From positions 1 to 64,000 of the forward strand of contig CAINCU010000067.1 of NCBI GenBank assembly GCA_903847155.1: a stretch of 64,000 nucleotides of DNA. The letters are read 5' to 3'. The notes under the pieces were generated by a model. The model searched no databases and had not been told where the DNA came from. It was given only the letters and a program-made list of their open reading frames with translations. Positions 55,800 through 64,000 of this stretch are shown here, piece by piece (the first letter of the stretch is position 1; each line of letters opens with the position of its first letter). The position numbers and the translations under genes are program-made. Origin of the DNA: an uncultured Gallionellaceae bacterium (GTDB lineage Bacteria > Pseudomonadota > Gammaproteobacteria > Burkholderiales > Gallionellaceae).

Positions 55800-56891
55800 C
55801 TAGACGTTAAACAGGAAATTCATCACGTCGCCGTCCTGCACTACGTATTCTTTTCCTTCGACGCGCATCTTGCCCGCTTCTTTCGCGCCGTGTTCGCCTT
55901 TGCAGGCGATGAAGTCGGCGAAGGCGATGGTCTGCGCGCGGATGAAGCCTTTTTCGAAATCGGTGTGGATGACGCCGGCGGCTTGCGGGGCGGTGTCGCC
56001 TTTGTGGATGGTCCAGGCGCGCACTTCTTTGACGCCTGCGGTGAAGTAAGTTTGCAGGCCGAGCAGATTGTAGCCGGTGCGGATCAACTTGTTCAGGCCG
56101 GGTTCGTCGAGGCCGAGGTCAGCGAGGAATTCCAGTTTGTCGGCATCGTCGAGATCGGCCAGTTCGGCCTCGATCTTGGCGCACAGCGCGACGACGGGCG
56201 CGCCCTCTTTCGCGGCGTGTGCGCGCAGCTTGTCCAGATGCGGGTTGTTCTCGAAGCCGTCTTCCAGCACGTTGCCGACATACATAGCGGGTTTGATGGT
56301 GAGCAGGCACAGCGGTTTGATGATGATCATTTCGTCATCACTCAAGTTGAAGGTGCGTGCCGGTTTGCCTTCATTCAGATGCGGCAGCAATTTCTCCAGA
56401 ATGGCGACCAGTTTCTGCGCGTCCTTGTCGCCGGACTTGGCTTTTTTGCCGTCGCGCTGGATGGTGCGTTCCACCACAGCGAGGTCGGCCAGCGCCAGTT
56501 CGGTGAGGATGACTTCGATGTCTGAAATGGGATCGACCTTGCCCGCCACGTGCACCACGTTCTCATCGTCGAAGCAGCGCACAACGTTGACGATGGCATC
56601 GGTCTCACGGATGTTGGCGAGGAACTGGTTGCCCAGACCTTCGCCCTTGGATGCACCCGCCACCAAGCCCGCGATGTCGACAAACTCGACGATGGCCGGT
56701 TGCATGCGTTGCGGTTTGACGATCTTCGCCAGTTCGTCCATGCGCGGGTCGGGCACTTCGACGATACCGACGTTAGGCTCGATGGTGCAGAAGGGGTAGT
56801 TCTCCGCCGCGATGCCCGCCTTGGTAAGCGCGTTGAACAGTGTGGATTTGCCCACGTTGGGGAGACCGACGATACCGCATTTGAGACTCAT
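55800..56891 (-). CDS. ychF: Redox-regulated ATPase YchF
   Basis: [45 protein letters not shown]. Confidence 0.97.
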   Translation of the reverse strand: MSLKCGIVGLPNVGKSTLFNALTKAGIAAENYPFCTIEPNVGIVEVPDPRMDELAKIVKPQRMQPAIVEFVDIAGLVAGASKGEGLGNQFLANIRETDAIVNVVRCFDDENVVHVAGKVDPISDIEVILTELALADLAVVERTIQRDGKKAKSGDKDAQKLVAILEKLLPHLNEGKPARTFNLSDDEMIIIKPLCLLTIKPAMYVGNVLEDGFENNPHLDKLRAHAAKEGAPVVALCAKIEAELADLDDADKLEFLADLGLDEPGLNKLIRTGYNLLGLQTYFTAGVKEVRAWTIHKGDTAPQAAGVIHTDFEKGFIRAQTIAFADFIACKGEHGAKEAGKMRVEGKEYVVQDGDVMNFLFNV

Positions 56892-56911
56892 GTAAATTCC
56901 TTAATAATCAA

Positions 56912-56956
56912 TGCACCATCAAGCCTAACGTCGGTATCGTCGAAGTGCCCGATCCG
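56912..56956 (+). repeat. 45-bp inverted copy of ychF coding sequence (43/45 identical)
   Basis: TGCACCATCAAGCCTAACGTCGGTATCGTCGAAGTGCCCGATCCG matches the reverse complement of 56745-56789. Confidence 0.9.
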
Positions 56957-57053
56957 CTAGAGGCCGCTAGTCGATGGTGAATGGTAGTTGGGACAAAAAA
57001 GCAAAATCAGGGCGTTTTTTCAACGATTTTGTATTGGTTTTGTCTTGGAGAAC

Positions 57054-57197
57054 ATGGCGATTATAACCCTCTCGGAAGCTCTACTCAAAAGGCTTTCTGC
57101 CACTGACAGCCGCATCCTACGGGACAAGGTTTTGTGCGGATTTTGTCTAAAGATCAACAAACGTAGCAGCACTTTCCTCGAAGCGACTAGTGTTTGA
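57054..57197 (+). pseudogene. Tyrosine-recombinase/phage integrase N-terminal remnant
   Basis: MAIITLSEALLKRLSATDSRILRDKVLCGFCLKINKRSSTFLEATSV*, resembling the arm-binding domain start; truncated by a stop. Confidence 0.5.
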
Positions 57198-57271
57198 GGT
57201 CAGCAGATGGCTGATGCGTCTGTGGGCTTCACGATTCAAGTTGCATTTCAGCTCATCCGGCTTGAATGCCT

Positions 57272-57302
57272 TGAAAAATAAAAACCCCCTCAAAAGAGGG
57301 GG
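57272..57302 (-). terminator. Strong intrinsic terminator
   Basis: Minus strand: CCCCCTC-TTTT-GAGGGGG-TTTTTATTTTTC. Confidence 0.85.
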
Positions 57303-57380
57303 AAAAGTCCTGCTTTTAAAAGATACCACACGGGAGACGGTGGAACTTTTAACCGTTGAGGAGGGGTGCTCCCAACTGAG
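57272..57380 (-). ncRNA. Candidate small RNA of about 105 nt
   Basis: Minus-strand TTGACA (57413-57408) with TATAAT (57392-57387, 15-bp spacer) or TAATAA (57390-57385, 17-bp spacer), structured body, intrinsic terminator, no gene. Confidence 0.45.
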
Positions 57381-57574
57381 TATATTATTATATACTTATA
57401 TTACGAGTGTCAAGAAATTTAATTCACAATGAATGCTGAACGGGTTCTTGGAAGTGGAAGAAAATTTGATTGGCCTACTGACCTTCCCCCGGTTTTTCGT
57501 CTTCCAAGAGCGTGGCACACAAGCTGTTGGAGGTTTTCTCTGTGTGCTCTGTGTCTCTGTAGCTAAAAATATTT

Positions 57575-58153
57575 TTACGCACTATGCAGCTTTAACATCG
57601 CTGCTTCCATCTTGCCTTCGATGACGAGCGGAGCGACATCTTGTGCGCGTTGCAACGCTTCATCAATCAAAATCTGCTCTTCCTTGCGCGGTGCATTCAG
57701 CACGTAATTCACCACTTCGCTGCGTTCGCCCGGATGACCAACACCAACGCGCAAGCGCCAGAACTCTTTGGTGCCCAGATGCGCGATGATGTCCTTCAGA
57801 CCGTTGTGCCCGCCATGTCCGCCGCCCAGCTTGAGCTTGGCGCTGCCCGGCGGCAGGTCGAGTTCATCATGTACCACTAATATCTGATCGGGCAATATTT
57901 TGTAAAACAATGCCAACGCAACCACGGACCGACCGCTCACGTTCATAAAGGTCTGCGGCTTGAGCAGATGCACTTCATGTCCGTGCAAATTGGCGCGTGC
58001 AACTTGGCCGTGAAACTTGCTGTCGGTTTTGAAGTTAAAACTTTGCGAACGCGCCAGTTCATCCACCCACCAGAATCCGGCGTTGTGGCGCGAGGCTTCA
58101 TATTCCCGTCCCGGATTACCCAGGCCGACAATCAGTTTGATTGGTTCGCTCAT
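57575..58153 (-). CDS. pth: Peptidyl-tRNA hydrolase
   Basis: [28 protein letters not shown]; start chosen at MSEPIKL (ATG at 58171 is an alternative). Confidence 0.96.
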   Translation of the reverse strand: MSEPIKLIVGLGNPGREYEASRHNAGFWWVDELARSQSFNFKTDSKFHGQVARANLHGHEVHLLKPQTFMNVSGRSVVALALFYKILPDQILVVHDELDLPPGSAKLKLGGGHGGHNGLKDIIAHLGTKEFWRLRVGVGHPGERSEVVNYVLNAPRKEEQILIDEALQRAQDVAPLVIEGKMEAAMLKLHSA

Positions 58154-58157
58154 AATG

Positions 58158-58195
58158 AAAAAACCCGCCATGCATCGTTAGATCGCATGGCGGGT
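58158..58195 (-). terminator. Intrinsic terminator between rplY and pth
   Basis: 11-bp stem ACCCGCCATGC/GCATGGCGGGT followed by TTTTTT on the minus strand, abutting the pth start. Confidence 0.75.
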
Positions 58196-58210
58196 CATAC
58201 TGTTTGCAGC

Positions 58211-58894
58211 TTATTTCTTGGCAGCAGGCTTGGCAGTCGCTGCGGCAGCAGCAGCGGCTGGAGCAGCAGCGGCCGTTGACGCGGCGGAAGCGGCAGCGGC
58301 AGCAGCTGCATCGGCAGCAGCTTCCACTGCGCCGCGCGGCACTTGCACTGTTGCCACGGCATCGCTGGCGTGGTGATGGCCTGCAACTTCCACGCCCTTG
58401 GGCAGTTTGACATCGGCCACGTGGATGGAGTGACCCAAGTCCAGGGTGACCAAATCAACTTCAATAGCTGTGGGCAGATCGGCTGGCAAGCAGACGATTT
58501 CCATTTCGTTCAGCACGTGACTGACGATGCCGCCGCCGGTCTTCACGCCGGGAGCGAGATCGGCATTGATGAAGTGCAACGGCACTCTCATGTGAATCTT
58601 CTTCTTGGCATCCACACGCTGGAAGTCAATATGTTGCACTTGTTGGCGGAACGGGTGCATATGGAAATCGCGCAGCAGCACGTCTTCCTTCTTGCCGTCC
58701 AGTTCCAGCGTCAGAATGGAAGCGTGGAACGCTTCGTTGCGCAGTGCGTAATATAGTGTGTTGTGATCGATATCAATCATGGTTGCTTCGCCCGTACCGT
58801 AAACGATGCCGGGAACTCGGTTCGTTTTACGCAGACGGCGGCTCGCACCCGTTCCTTGCGTTTTGCGTGTTGTTGCGCTGATTTCGATTGCCAT
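58211..58894 (-). CDS. rplY: 50S ribosomal protein L25/CTC
   Basis: [30 protein letters not shown]; Ala-rich tail. Confidence 0.95.
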   Translation of the reverse strand: MAIEISATTRKTQGTGASRRLRKTNRVPGIVYGTGEATMIDIDHNTLYYALRNEAFHASILTLELDGKKEDVLLRDFHMHPFRQQVQHIDFQRVDAKKKIHMRVPLHFINADLAPGVKTGGGIVSHVLNEMEIVCLPADLPTAIEVDLVTLDLGHSIHVADVKLPKGVEVAGHHHASDAVATVQVPRGAVEAAADAAAAAAASAASTAAAAPAAAAAAATAKPAAKK

Positions 58895-58976
58895 TTTACT
58901 TCTCCACTTCTAGTGAAGCTCTCCGCGACCAGTGAGCTTCGGGTTGCGCATCAGCCAACATGGCTGATGCAAAAAA

Positions 58977-59930
58977 TTAATCCATAAACAGCGAGCTGAC
59001 CGACTCTTCCGCATTGATGCGGCGCATGGTTTCGGCCAGCAGTTCCGCCACACTCAACTGGCGAATGCGTGAGCAGTTGCGCGCATCTTCGCGCAACGGG
59101 ATGGTGTCGGTCACTACCAGTTCGTCAATCGCCGATTTCTCCAGACGCTCAATCGCCGGACCGGACAAAACCGGGTGCGTACAGTAAGCGATCACGCGCT
59201 CGGCTCCTTTCTCCTTCAAGGCATTCGCCGCTTCGCACAAGGTGTTTGCAGTATCCACCATATCATCCATGATGATGCAAGTACGACCTGCCACGTCGCC
59301 GATGATATTCATCACCTTGGCCACGTTCGGCTTGGGACGACGTTTATCGATAATCGCCAAGTCGGATTCCAGACGCTTCGCCAGCGCGCGTGCACGCACC
59401 ACGCCCCCCACGTCAGGTGATACCACGATCAGATTTTCGTAATGTTTCTTCCACACATCGCCCAGCAAAATCGGCGCGGCGTAGATATTATCCACCGGAA
59501 TATCGAAGAAGCCCTGTATCTGATCGGAGTGCAAATCCATGGTCAACAAGCGATCCACGCCAACACCAACCAGCATGTCAGCCACCACCCTAGCGGTGAT
59601 CGCCACGCGCGCGGAACGCGGGCGGCGATCCTGGCGGGCATAACCGAAATAGGGCATGGCGGCGGTGATACGCCCGGCTGAGGCGCGCTTCAGCGCATCC
59701 ACCATCACCATCACTTCCATCAGCGTATCGTTGGTCGGCACGCACGTGGATTGCAGGATAAACACATCCTTGCCGCGCACATGCTCAAGAATCTCGACCA
59801 TCACTTCGCCATCAGAAAAACGGCTGATCGTGGCACGACCAAGATGGATGTGCAGATGCTGCGCTACCTTTTCGGCCAGCTTGGGATTGGCATTACCGGT
59901 GAAGACCATCATGTCGCCTGACATGGTCAC
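58977..59930 (-). CDS. prs: Ribose-phosphate pyrophosphokinase
   Basis: [35 protein letters not shown]. Confidence 0.97.
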   Translation of the reverse strand: MTMSGDMMVFTGNANPKLAEKVAQHLHIHLGRATISRFSDGEVMVEILEHVRGKDVFILQSTCVPTNDTLMEVMVMVDALKRASAGRITAAMPYFGYARQDRRPRSARVAITARVVADMLVGVGVDRLLTMDLHSDQIQGFFDIPVDNIYAAPILLGDVWKKHYENLIVVSPDVGGVVRARALAKRLESDLAIIDKRRPKPNVAKVMNIIGDVAGRTCIIMDDMVDTANTLCEAANALKEKGAERVIAYCTHPVLSGPAIERLEKSAIDELVVTDTIPLREDARNCSRIRQLSVAELLAETMRRINAEESVSSLFMD

Positions 59931-59982
59931 CTCGCAAAGTTAAAATGGGCGCGAACGCCCATCACGACCTGATTGAAGAATC

Positions 59983-60057
59983 TGGCTGGGGAGGTAGGGA
60001 TCGAACCTACGAATGACGGGATCAAAACCCGTTGCCTTACCACTTGGCGACTCCCCA
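59983..60057 (-). tRNA. tRNA-Gln (TTG anticodon)
   Basis: TGGGGAGTCGCCAAGTGGTAAGGCAACGGGTTTTGATCCCGTCATTCGTAGGTTCGATCCCTACCTCCCCAGCCA; CCA encoded. Confidence 0.95.
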
Positions 60058-60101
60058 AAAACTTGTCAGACGCTGAATAAAACTACTGCATTTGCTTCGT
60101 T

Positions 60102-60968
60102 TCAAACTGCTTCTGTTACTGCAAAATCTTTCAGCGGATGCTGTTGCAATCCACGCGCGACAAATCCGCGCATACCTTGCGGCAACTGCTGCAATACCGC
60201 CTGTGCTTCCGCTTCCGTGGCAAAACCGGCAAATACGCAGGCACCGGAGCCGGTCATCAGTACGGGCGCGAAACGCGCCAACCATGCCAGATGCTCAGCT
60301 ACTTCGGGGTATAACTTGCAAGCTACCGCTTGCAGATCATTGCCCAATTGCCAAAGATCAGAATCATGCCCCTTCGGAAGGGCGCGCATTGTCATCGAAA
60401 TCGTATTTCGTGTCAATTCTGGATGGGTGAATATTTTCACCGTTGGAACATGCACTGGCGGACACAGCACCACATACCATGTATCTGACAGGGGATACGC
60501 CTGCAACTGCTCGCCCACGCCCTCGGCAAAAGCGTTCTCGCCGAACACAAATACCGGCACATCGGCGCCCAGACTCAACCCCATCTGCATCAGGCGTTCG
60601 CGCGACAAACCCAGATACCACAAGCGATTCAGCGCCAGCAAGGTGGTCGCCGCATCCGAACTGCCGCCGCCCAATCCGCCGCCCATCGGGATGCGTTTCT
60701 CCAGTTCAATATCCACGCCCAGCTTGCAGCCGGTCTGCTGTTGCAGCAACCGCGCGGCACGCACGCATAAGTCTTGTTCCGGCGGCACGCCTTCCAACGC
60801 ATTGATGCGGTGCACTTCGCCATCTTCGCGCAAGGTGAAGTACAGGGTGTCGTTCAAATCAATAAAACGGAATAGGGTTTGCAGCAGGTGATAACCGTCG
60901 GCACGGCGACCTATCACATGCAGGAACAGATTGAGTTTGGCGGGAGCGGGACAGGTCAGCGTAGTCAT
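60102..60968 (-). CDS. ispE: 4-diphosphocytidyl-2-C-methyl-D-erythritol kinase
   Basis: CPAPAKLNLFLHVIGRRADGYHLLQTLF...KRIPMGGGLGGGSSDAATTL. Confidence 0.96.
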   Translation of the reverse strand: MTTLTCPAPAKLNLFLHVIGRRADGYHLLQTLFRFIDLNDTLYFTLREDGEVHRINALEGVPPEQDLCVRAARLLQQQTGCKLGVDIELEKRIPMGGGLGGGSSDAATTLLALNRLWYLGLSRERLMQMGLSLGADVPVFVFGENAFAEGVGEQLQAYPLSDTWYVVLCPPVHVPTVKIFTHPELTRNTISMTMRALPKGHDSDLWQLGNDLQAVACKLYPEVAEHLAWLARFAPVLMTGSGACVFAGFATEAEAQAVLQQLPQGMRGFVARGLQQHPLKDFAVTEAV

Positions 60969-61516
60969 CGAGCCTCCCAATCGTCGATCAGCAACGTTAC
61001 TTCCATACCTTCCCGCTTCAAACCCAGGCGCAACGGCAGCGCATCCTTGTTATCGGCTGCATAACGCGAGAACTGTATCTCCCAGCCCTGCTGACGCAAT
61101 ACGCTCACTTGTCCGTTCGCATTACGTTCGATTTGCGCTTCACCGTCCGGTGCGGGCAAAGCGGTGACCCAGTAACGCAGGCCAGACAGTGGCAATTGCC
61201 AGCCCAGCACTTGCTGCATCAGGGTTTGCATATCCTGCGCTGAGTAGTGTTTATCGGAGGTATCCAGCGTGGACTCATGCACATCGCGGCGGATGCGCGC
61301 CACCGTTTGACCCAGCGGGGCTAGCAGCAGAATCTCATCTTCTGCCTCACTGTGAACCCAACGCAACCCCGCACTTTCGCGCTGCTCACCCTGTTTGACG
61401 GATACCCTCCCGTTGAAGGCAAACGGCGCATCAGCCTGTAGCGGACGCTGCACCGCGACAGGCGCAGTCGCGCAGCCTGTCATAAGCACAATGAACAGCA
61501 GGATGAAACGATGCAT
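60965..61516 (-). CDS. lolB: Outer-membrane lipoprotein insertion protein LolB
   Basis: Lipobox TGCA; FNGRVSVKQGEQRESAGLRW; next to ispE. Confidence 0.87.
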   Translation of the reverse strand: MHRFILLFIVLMTGCATAPVAVQRPLQADAPFAFNGRVSVKQGEQRESAGLRWVHSEAEDEILLLAPLGQTVARIRRDVHESTLDTSDKHYSAQDMQTLMQQVLGWQLPLSGLRYWVTALPAPDGEAQIERNANGQVSVLRQQGWEIQFSRYAADNKDALPLRLGLKREGMEVTLLIDDWEAR

Positions 61517-61518
61517 AG

Positions 61519-63276
61519 CTAAGGGATAAAACGCTTCATCACCGCCTTGAGTGATTCATTGTCGGGATATTTTTTCGCGCTATCCGTCCACACTTCACGC
61601 GCGCCTTCCTGGTCGCCCTGCTTCCACATCGCTTCGCCCAGATGTGCGGCGATCTCGGGATCGGGATCAGTCTTGTAGGCACGCTGCAAAAATTCCAGAC
61701 TCTTGGCGTACTGCCCCAAGCGGTAATACCCCCAGCCCATGCTATCGATGATCGCCGCGTCGTCCGGTGCCAGCTTGTATGCCTTGCCCACCAATTCCAT
61801 CGCTTCCGGGATGCGCACGTTGCGCTCCAGCAAGCTATAGCCCAAAGCATTGTAGGCATGCGCGTTGTCAGGATCGACTTTCATCAGTTTGCGCGTCAAC
61901 TGCTCGAACACATCATGTTTGTTCAGCTTGTCGGCGATGAGCGCACTTTGGTAAAGCAATTCGGGCTGATCGGGAAAGGATTCCAATCCTCGCGCTAATA
62001 CCTTGAAACTTTCCTCGTACTGCTTCGCATCGCGCAGGAACTGCGATTCGATCATCAGCAATTGCACGCGCCCTGATTCATCCTTGGGTACAGCCTGATT
62101 GAGTACCTTGCGCGCCTCATTCAATTGACCGGATTTGTTGAGCAAATAAGCCATGCGCAAATGCGACTGGTAATCGTATTCGCCACCGCTGATCTGGCGG
62201 TAGTGTTGCAACGCAGCCGCGTCATCTTTTTTCGCCTCGCTCAATTGCCCCAGATAAAAGTGCAGTGTGTTTTCGTCCTTGTTTTTATCATCGCTCGCCA
62301 AAGCCTGACGCAATTCGCGTTCGGCTCGATCCAGCTCGCCCAGTTGCAGCGAAATCAGCGCGATAGCGAATGCCAATTCAGGGCTGCCAGGACGCTGTTG
62401 CAACAGCTTGGTGAACTCATCGCGGGCAGGAGCATATTGTTTTTGCGTCAGCAACATTCGCGCATAGATCAAACGTATCTCTTTGTTTTCGTCATGCGCT
62501 TGCAGATATTTTTTCAGCAGATCGGCCGCCTTTTGCGGCTCCGTGCGTTGCAGCAATTGCGCCTCAAGCACCACGGCCAAATCCCAATCGGGGCGCAAAG
62601 CGACTGCCTGTTGCGACTCGGTCACGGCCCTTTCATGTTTGTTGGCGGCCTCGGCCGTTTGCGCCAATACCCAATGCGCTTCTGCCACTTGCGGATAGGG
62701 TTGCGTAACCTGTGTCAGCCAGTCCAGCGCCGCGTTCTTGTCCTGCACACGATTCAGCATGCCGTAAATGCTCATCAGTGTGCGTCCGACGTTGTCCGGG
62801 TCGGATGCCAGCAACGCCACGACATGCGGGCGCACCTCCTCCAATTTGCCGCCGGTCAACAATAGGGACACCAGCATCTGCTTGGCCAGCGGTGAAGTCG
62901 GTTCCAGTTGTTGCCACAACTCGAACGCCTGTACCGACTGATCATATTGATGCGCCTCAAATGCAAGTTGTGCCGCACGCCTTGCCACACGCGGATCGCG
63001 CGTGGTCTTTGCCAGATCGAGATAAGCCTGTGCCGCCAACTCCGGCCGGCTCCGTTGCGCGGCAATGTCGCCCAGCAGGAATTCGTACATCAAACTGTCG
63101 GTCAGTTCTACATTGGGCAAATCCAGCTTGGGCGGCTCAACGATTTTTTCCAGTTGCGCCTTGCCCACGTTGGCATTCTGCTCCGGTGCGTCAACCGACG
63201 CTTGCTGCGGCACATGCGCACAAGCTGCCAGTAGTGGGAATAACAACAGGATGGAATATCGAATTGTGGGCTTCAT
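61519..63276 (-). CDS. TPR-repeat lipoprotein
   Basis: Lipobox LLAACAH; repeated TPR helices; e.g. AYNALGYSLLERNVRIPEAMELVGKAYKLAPDDAAIIDSMGWGYYRLGQ. Confidence 0.88.
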   Translation of the reverse strand: MKPTIRYSILLLFPLLAACAHVPQQASVDAPEQNANVGKAQLEKIVEPPKLDLPNVELTDSLMYEFLLGDIAAQRSRPELAAQAYLDLAKTTRDPRVARRAAQLAFEAHQYDQSVQAFELWQQLEPTSPLAKQMLVSLLLTGGKLEEVRPHVVALLASDPDNVGRTLMSIYGMLNRVQDKNAALDWLTQVTQPYPQVAEAHWVLAQTAEAANKHERAVTESQQAVALRPDWDLAVVLEAQLLQRTEPQKAADLLKKYLQAHDENKEIRLIYARMLLTQKQYAPARDEFTKLLQQRPGSPELAFAIALISLQLGELDRAERELRQALASDDKNKDENTLHFYLGQLSEAKKDDAAALQHYRQISGGEYDYQSHLRMAYLLNKSGQLNEARKVLNQAVPKDESGRVQLLMIESQFLRDAKQYEESFKVLARGLESFPDQPELLYQSALIADKLNKHDVFEQLTRKLMKVDPDNAHAYNALGYSLLERNVRIPEAMELVGKAYKLAPDDAAIIDSMGWGYYRLGQYAKSLEFLQRAYKTDPDPEIAAHLGEAMWKQGDQEGAREVWTDSAKKYPDNESLKAVMKRFIP

Positions 63277-63355
63277 TGGTTTAAGGGTATTTTGATGCGA
63301 GGCGACATATTAGGTTATATTTGCCGCAACTCAAAACCACTCGATTCCAAACTGA

Positions 63356-64000
63356 ATGCCAGCACCAATAACCCTAGCCGCATGTAACTTGACGCGCTTC
63401 CACGGAAAGCGTTGCGTGGTCAACGACGTATCGCTGGAACTGCGGCGCGGCGAGGTGTTGGGGTTGCTGGGTCACAACGGCGCGGGCAAGAGCACCACGT
63501 TGCAAATGCTGGCCGGCTCCTTGACGCCCGGCAGCGGACAAGTCGAGGTGTGCAATTTCGATCTGGCGAAAAACCCGGAGCAAGCCAAGGCCTGTCTCGG
63601 TTTTCTGCCGGAGCAGCCACCGTTGTACCGCGACATGCGGGTGGATGATTTCCTGCTGTTTGCCGCCAGACTGCATCGTGTTGCGCCTGCAAAACTCGCC
63701 GACTACCTGCAATTGGCCAAACAACGCTGCGGCCTGCTCGATTGCGGACAGCAGCTCATCGGCAGATTATCCAAGGGCTATCAACAACGCGTCGGCATCG
63801 CGCAAGCTCTCATCCATCAACCCGCCGTGGTCATTCTGGATGAACCGACCGTCGGCCTCGACCCCACGCAAATACGCGACATCCGCAACCTCATCCGAGA
63901 ACTGGGTAACAGCAGCAGCGTGATTCTTTCCACGCACCTGATGAACGAAGTGGAAAATATCTGCGACCGCGCCATCATTTTGCAGGAAGGCAAAGTGATC
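63356..64000 (+). CDS. ABC transporter ATP-binding protein, truncated by the window edge
   Basis: LLGHNGAGKSTTLQMLAGSLTPGSG...LSKGYQQRVGIAQALIHQPAVVILDEPTVGLDP; no stop before 64000. Confidence 0.92.
   Translation, partial: MPAPITLAACNLTRFHGKRCVVNDVSLELRRGEVLGLLGHNGAGKSTTLQMLAGSLTPGSGQVEVCNFDLAKNPEQAKACLGFLPEQPPLYRDMRVDDFLLFAARLHRVAPAKLADYLQLAKQRCGLLDCGQQLIGRLSKGYQQRVGIAQALIHQPAVVILDEPTVGLDPTQIRDIRNLIRELGNSSSVILSTHLMNEVENICDRAIILQEGKVI

Noticed and set aside
56912-56956. The 45-bp ychF copy as an attL/attR direct repeat of an integrated element
   Set aside because: The copy is inverted relative to ychF, so it cannot be a simple pair of direct-repeat attachment sites. Kept only as a hairpin/scar hypothesis.
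57190-57432. Plus-strand 80-aa ORF across the sRNA candidate
   Set aside because: It runs through a clear terminator hairpin and promoter-like AT-rich sequence, with no RBS seen and no recognisable family.

Overview
The window is a mostly housekeeping, high-coding-density chromosomal segment. Gene content and order suggest a betaproteobacterium; a Gallionellaceae-like iron oxidizer is my impression only and is untested. Recognisable blocks, left to right: TorF-type porin; kdpFABC (-) divergent from kup (+); rsx/rnfABCDGE-nth; a three-gene cassette containing a cysteine-free DsrC/TusE homologue; PAS-MCP; lplT; corC-ybeY-miaB without phoH; two tandem 32-aa single-TM paralogues missing from the ORF track; a CpxAR-like two-component system divergent from a Spy/CpxP-like gene; an OMF/HlyD/MacB efflux set; Orn/Lys/Arg decarboxylase; dcd; metG; sthA; two response regulators; a six-gene Hyf-like complex whose large subunit has lost the NiFe ligands; an IS630 relic; eno; srkA; rhlE; ychF; pth-rplY-prs-tRNA-Gln-ispE-lolB-TPR; and a truncated ABC ATPase at the right edge. 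Best leads: (1) the paralogous 32-aa micro-proteins at 22228-22620, (2) the AF1514-like/Cys-less DsrC/HMA-like cassette at 14070-15207, (3) a 45-bp inverted copy of ychF coding sequence upstream of ychF, able to form a long mRNA hairpin, beside an integrase N-terminal relic, (4) a minus-strand sRNA candidate at about 57272-57380, (5) a dispersed palindromic intergenic repeat family with at least five clear copies, and (6) the hydrogenase-related complex without a NiFe site. No database search or folding program was run. Family names come from reading the translated sequences.
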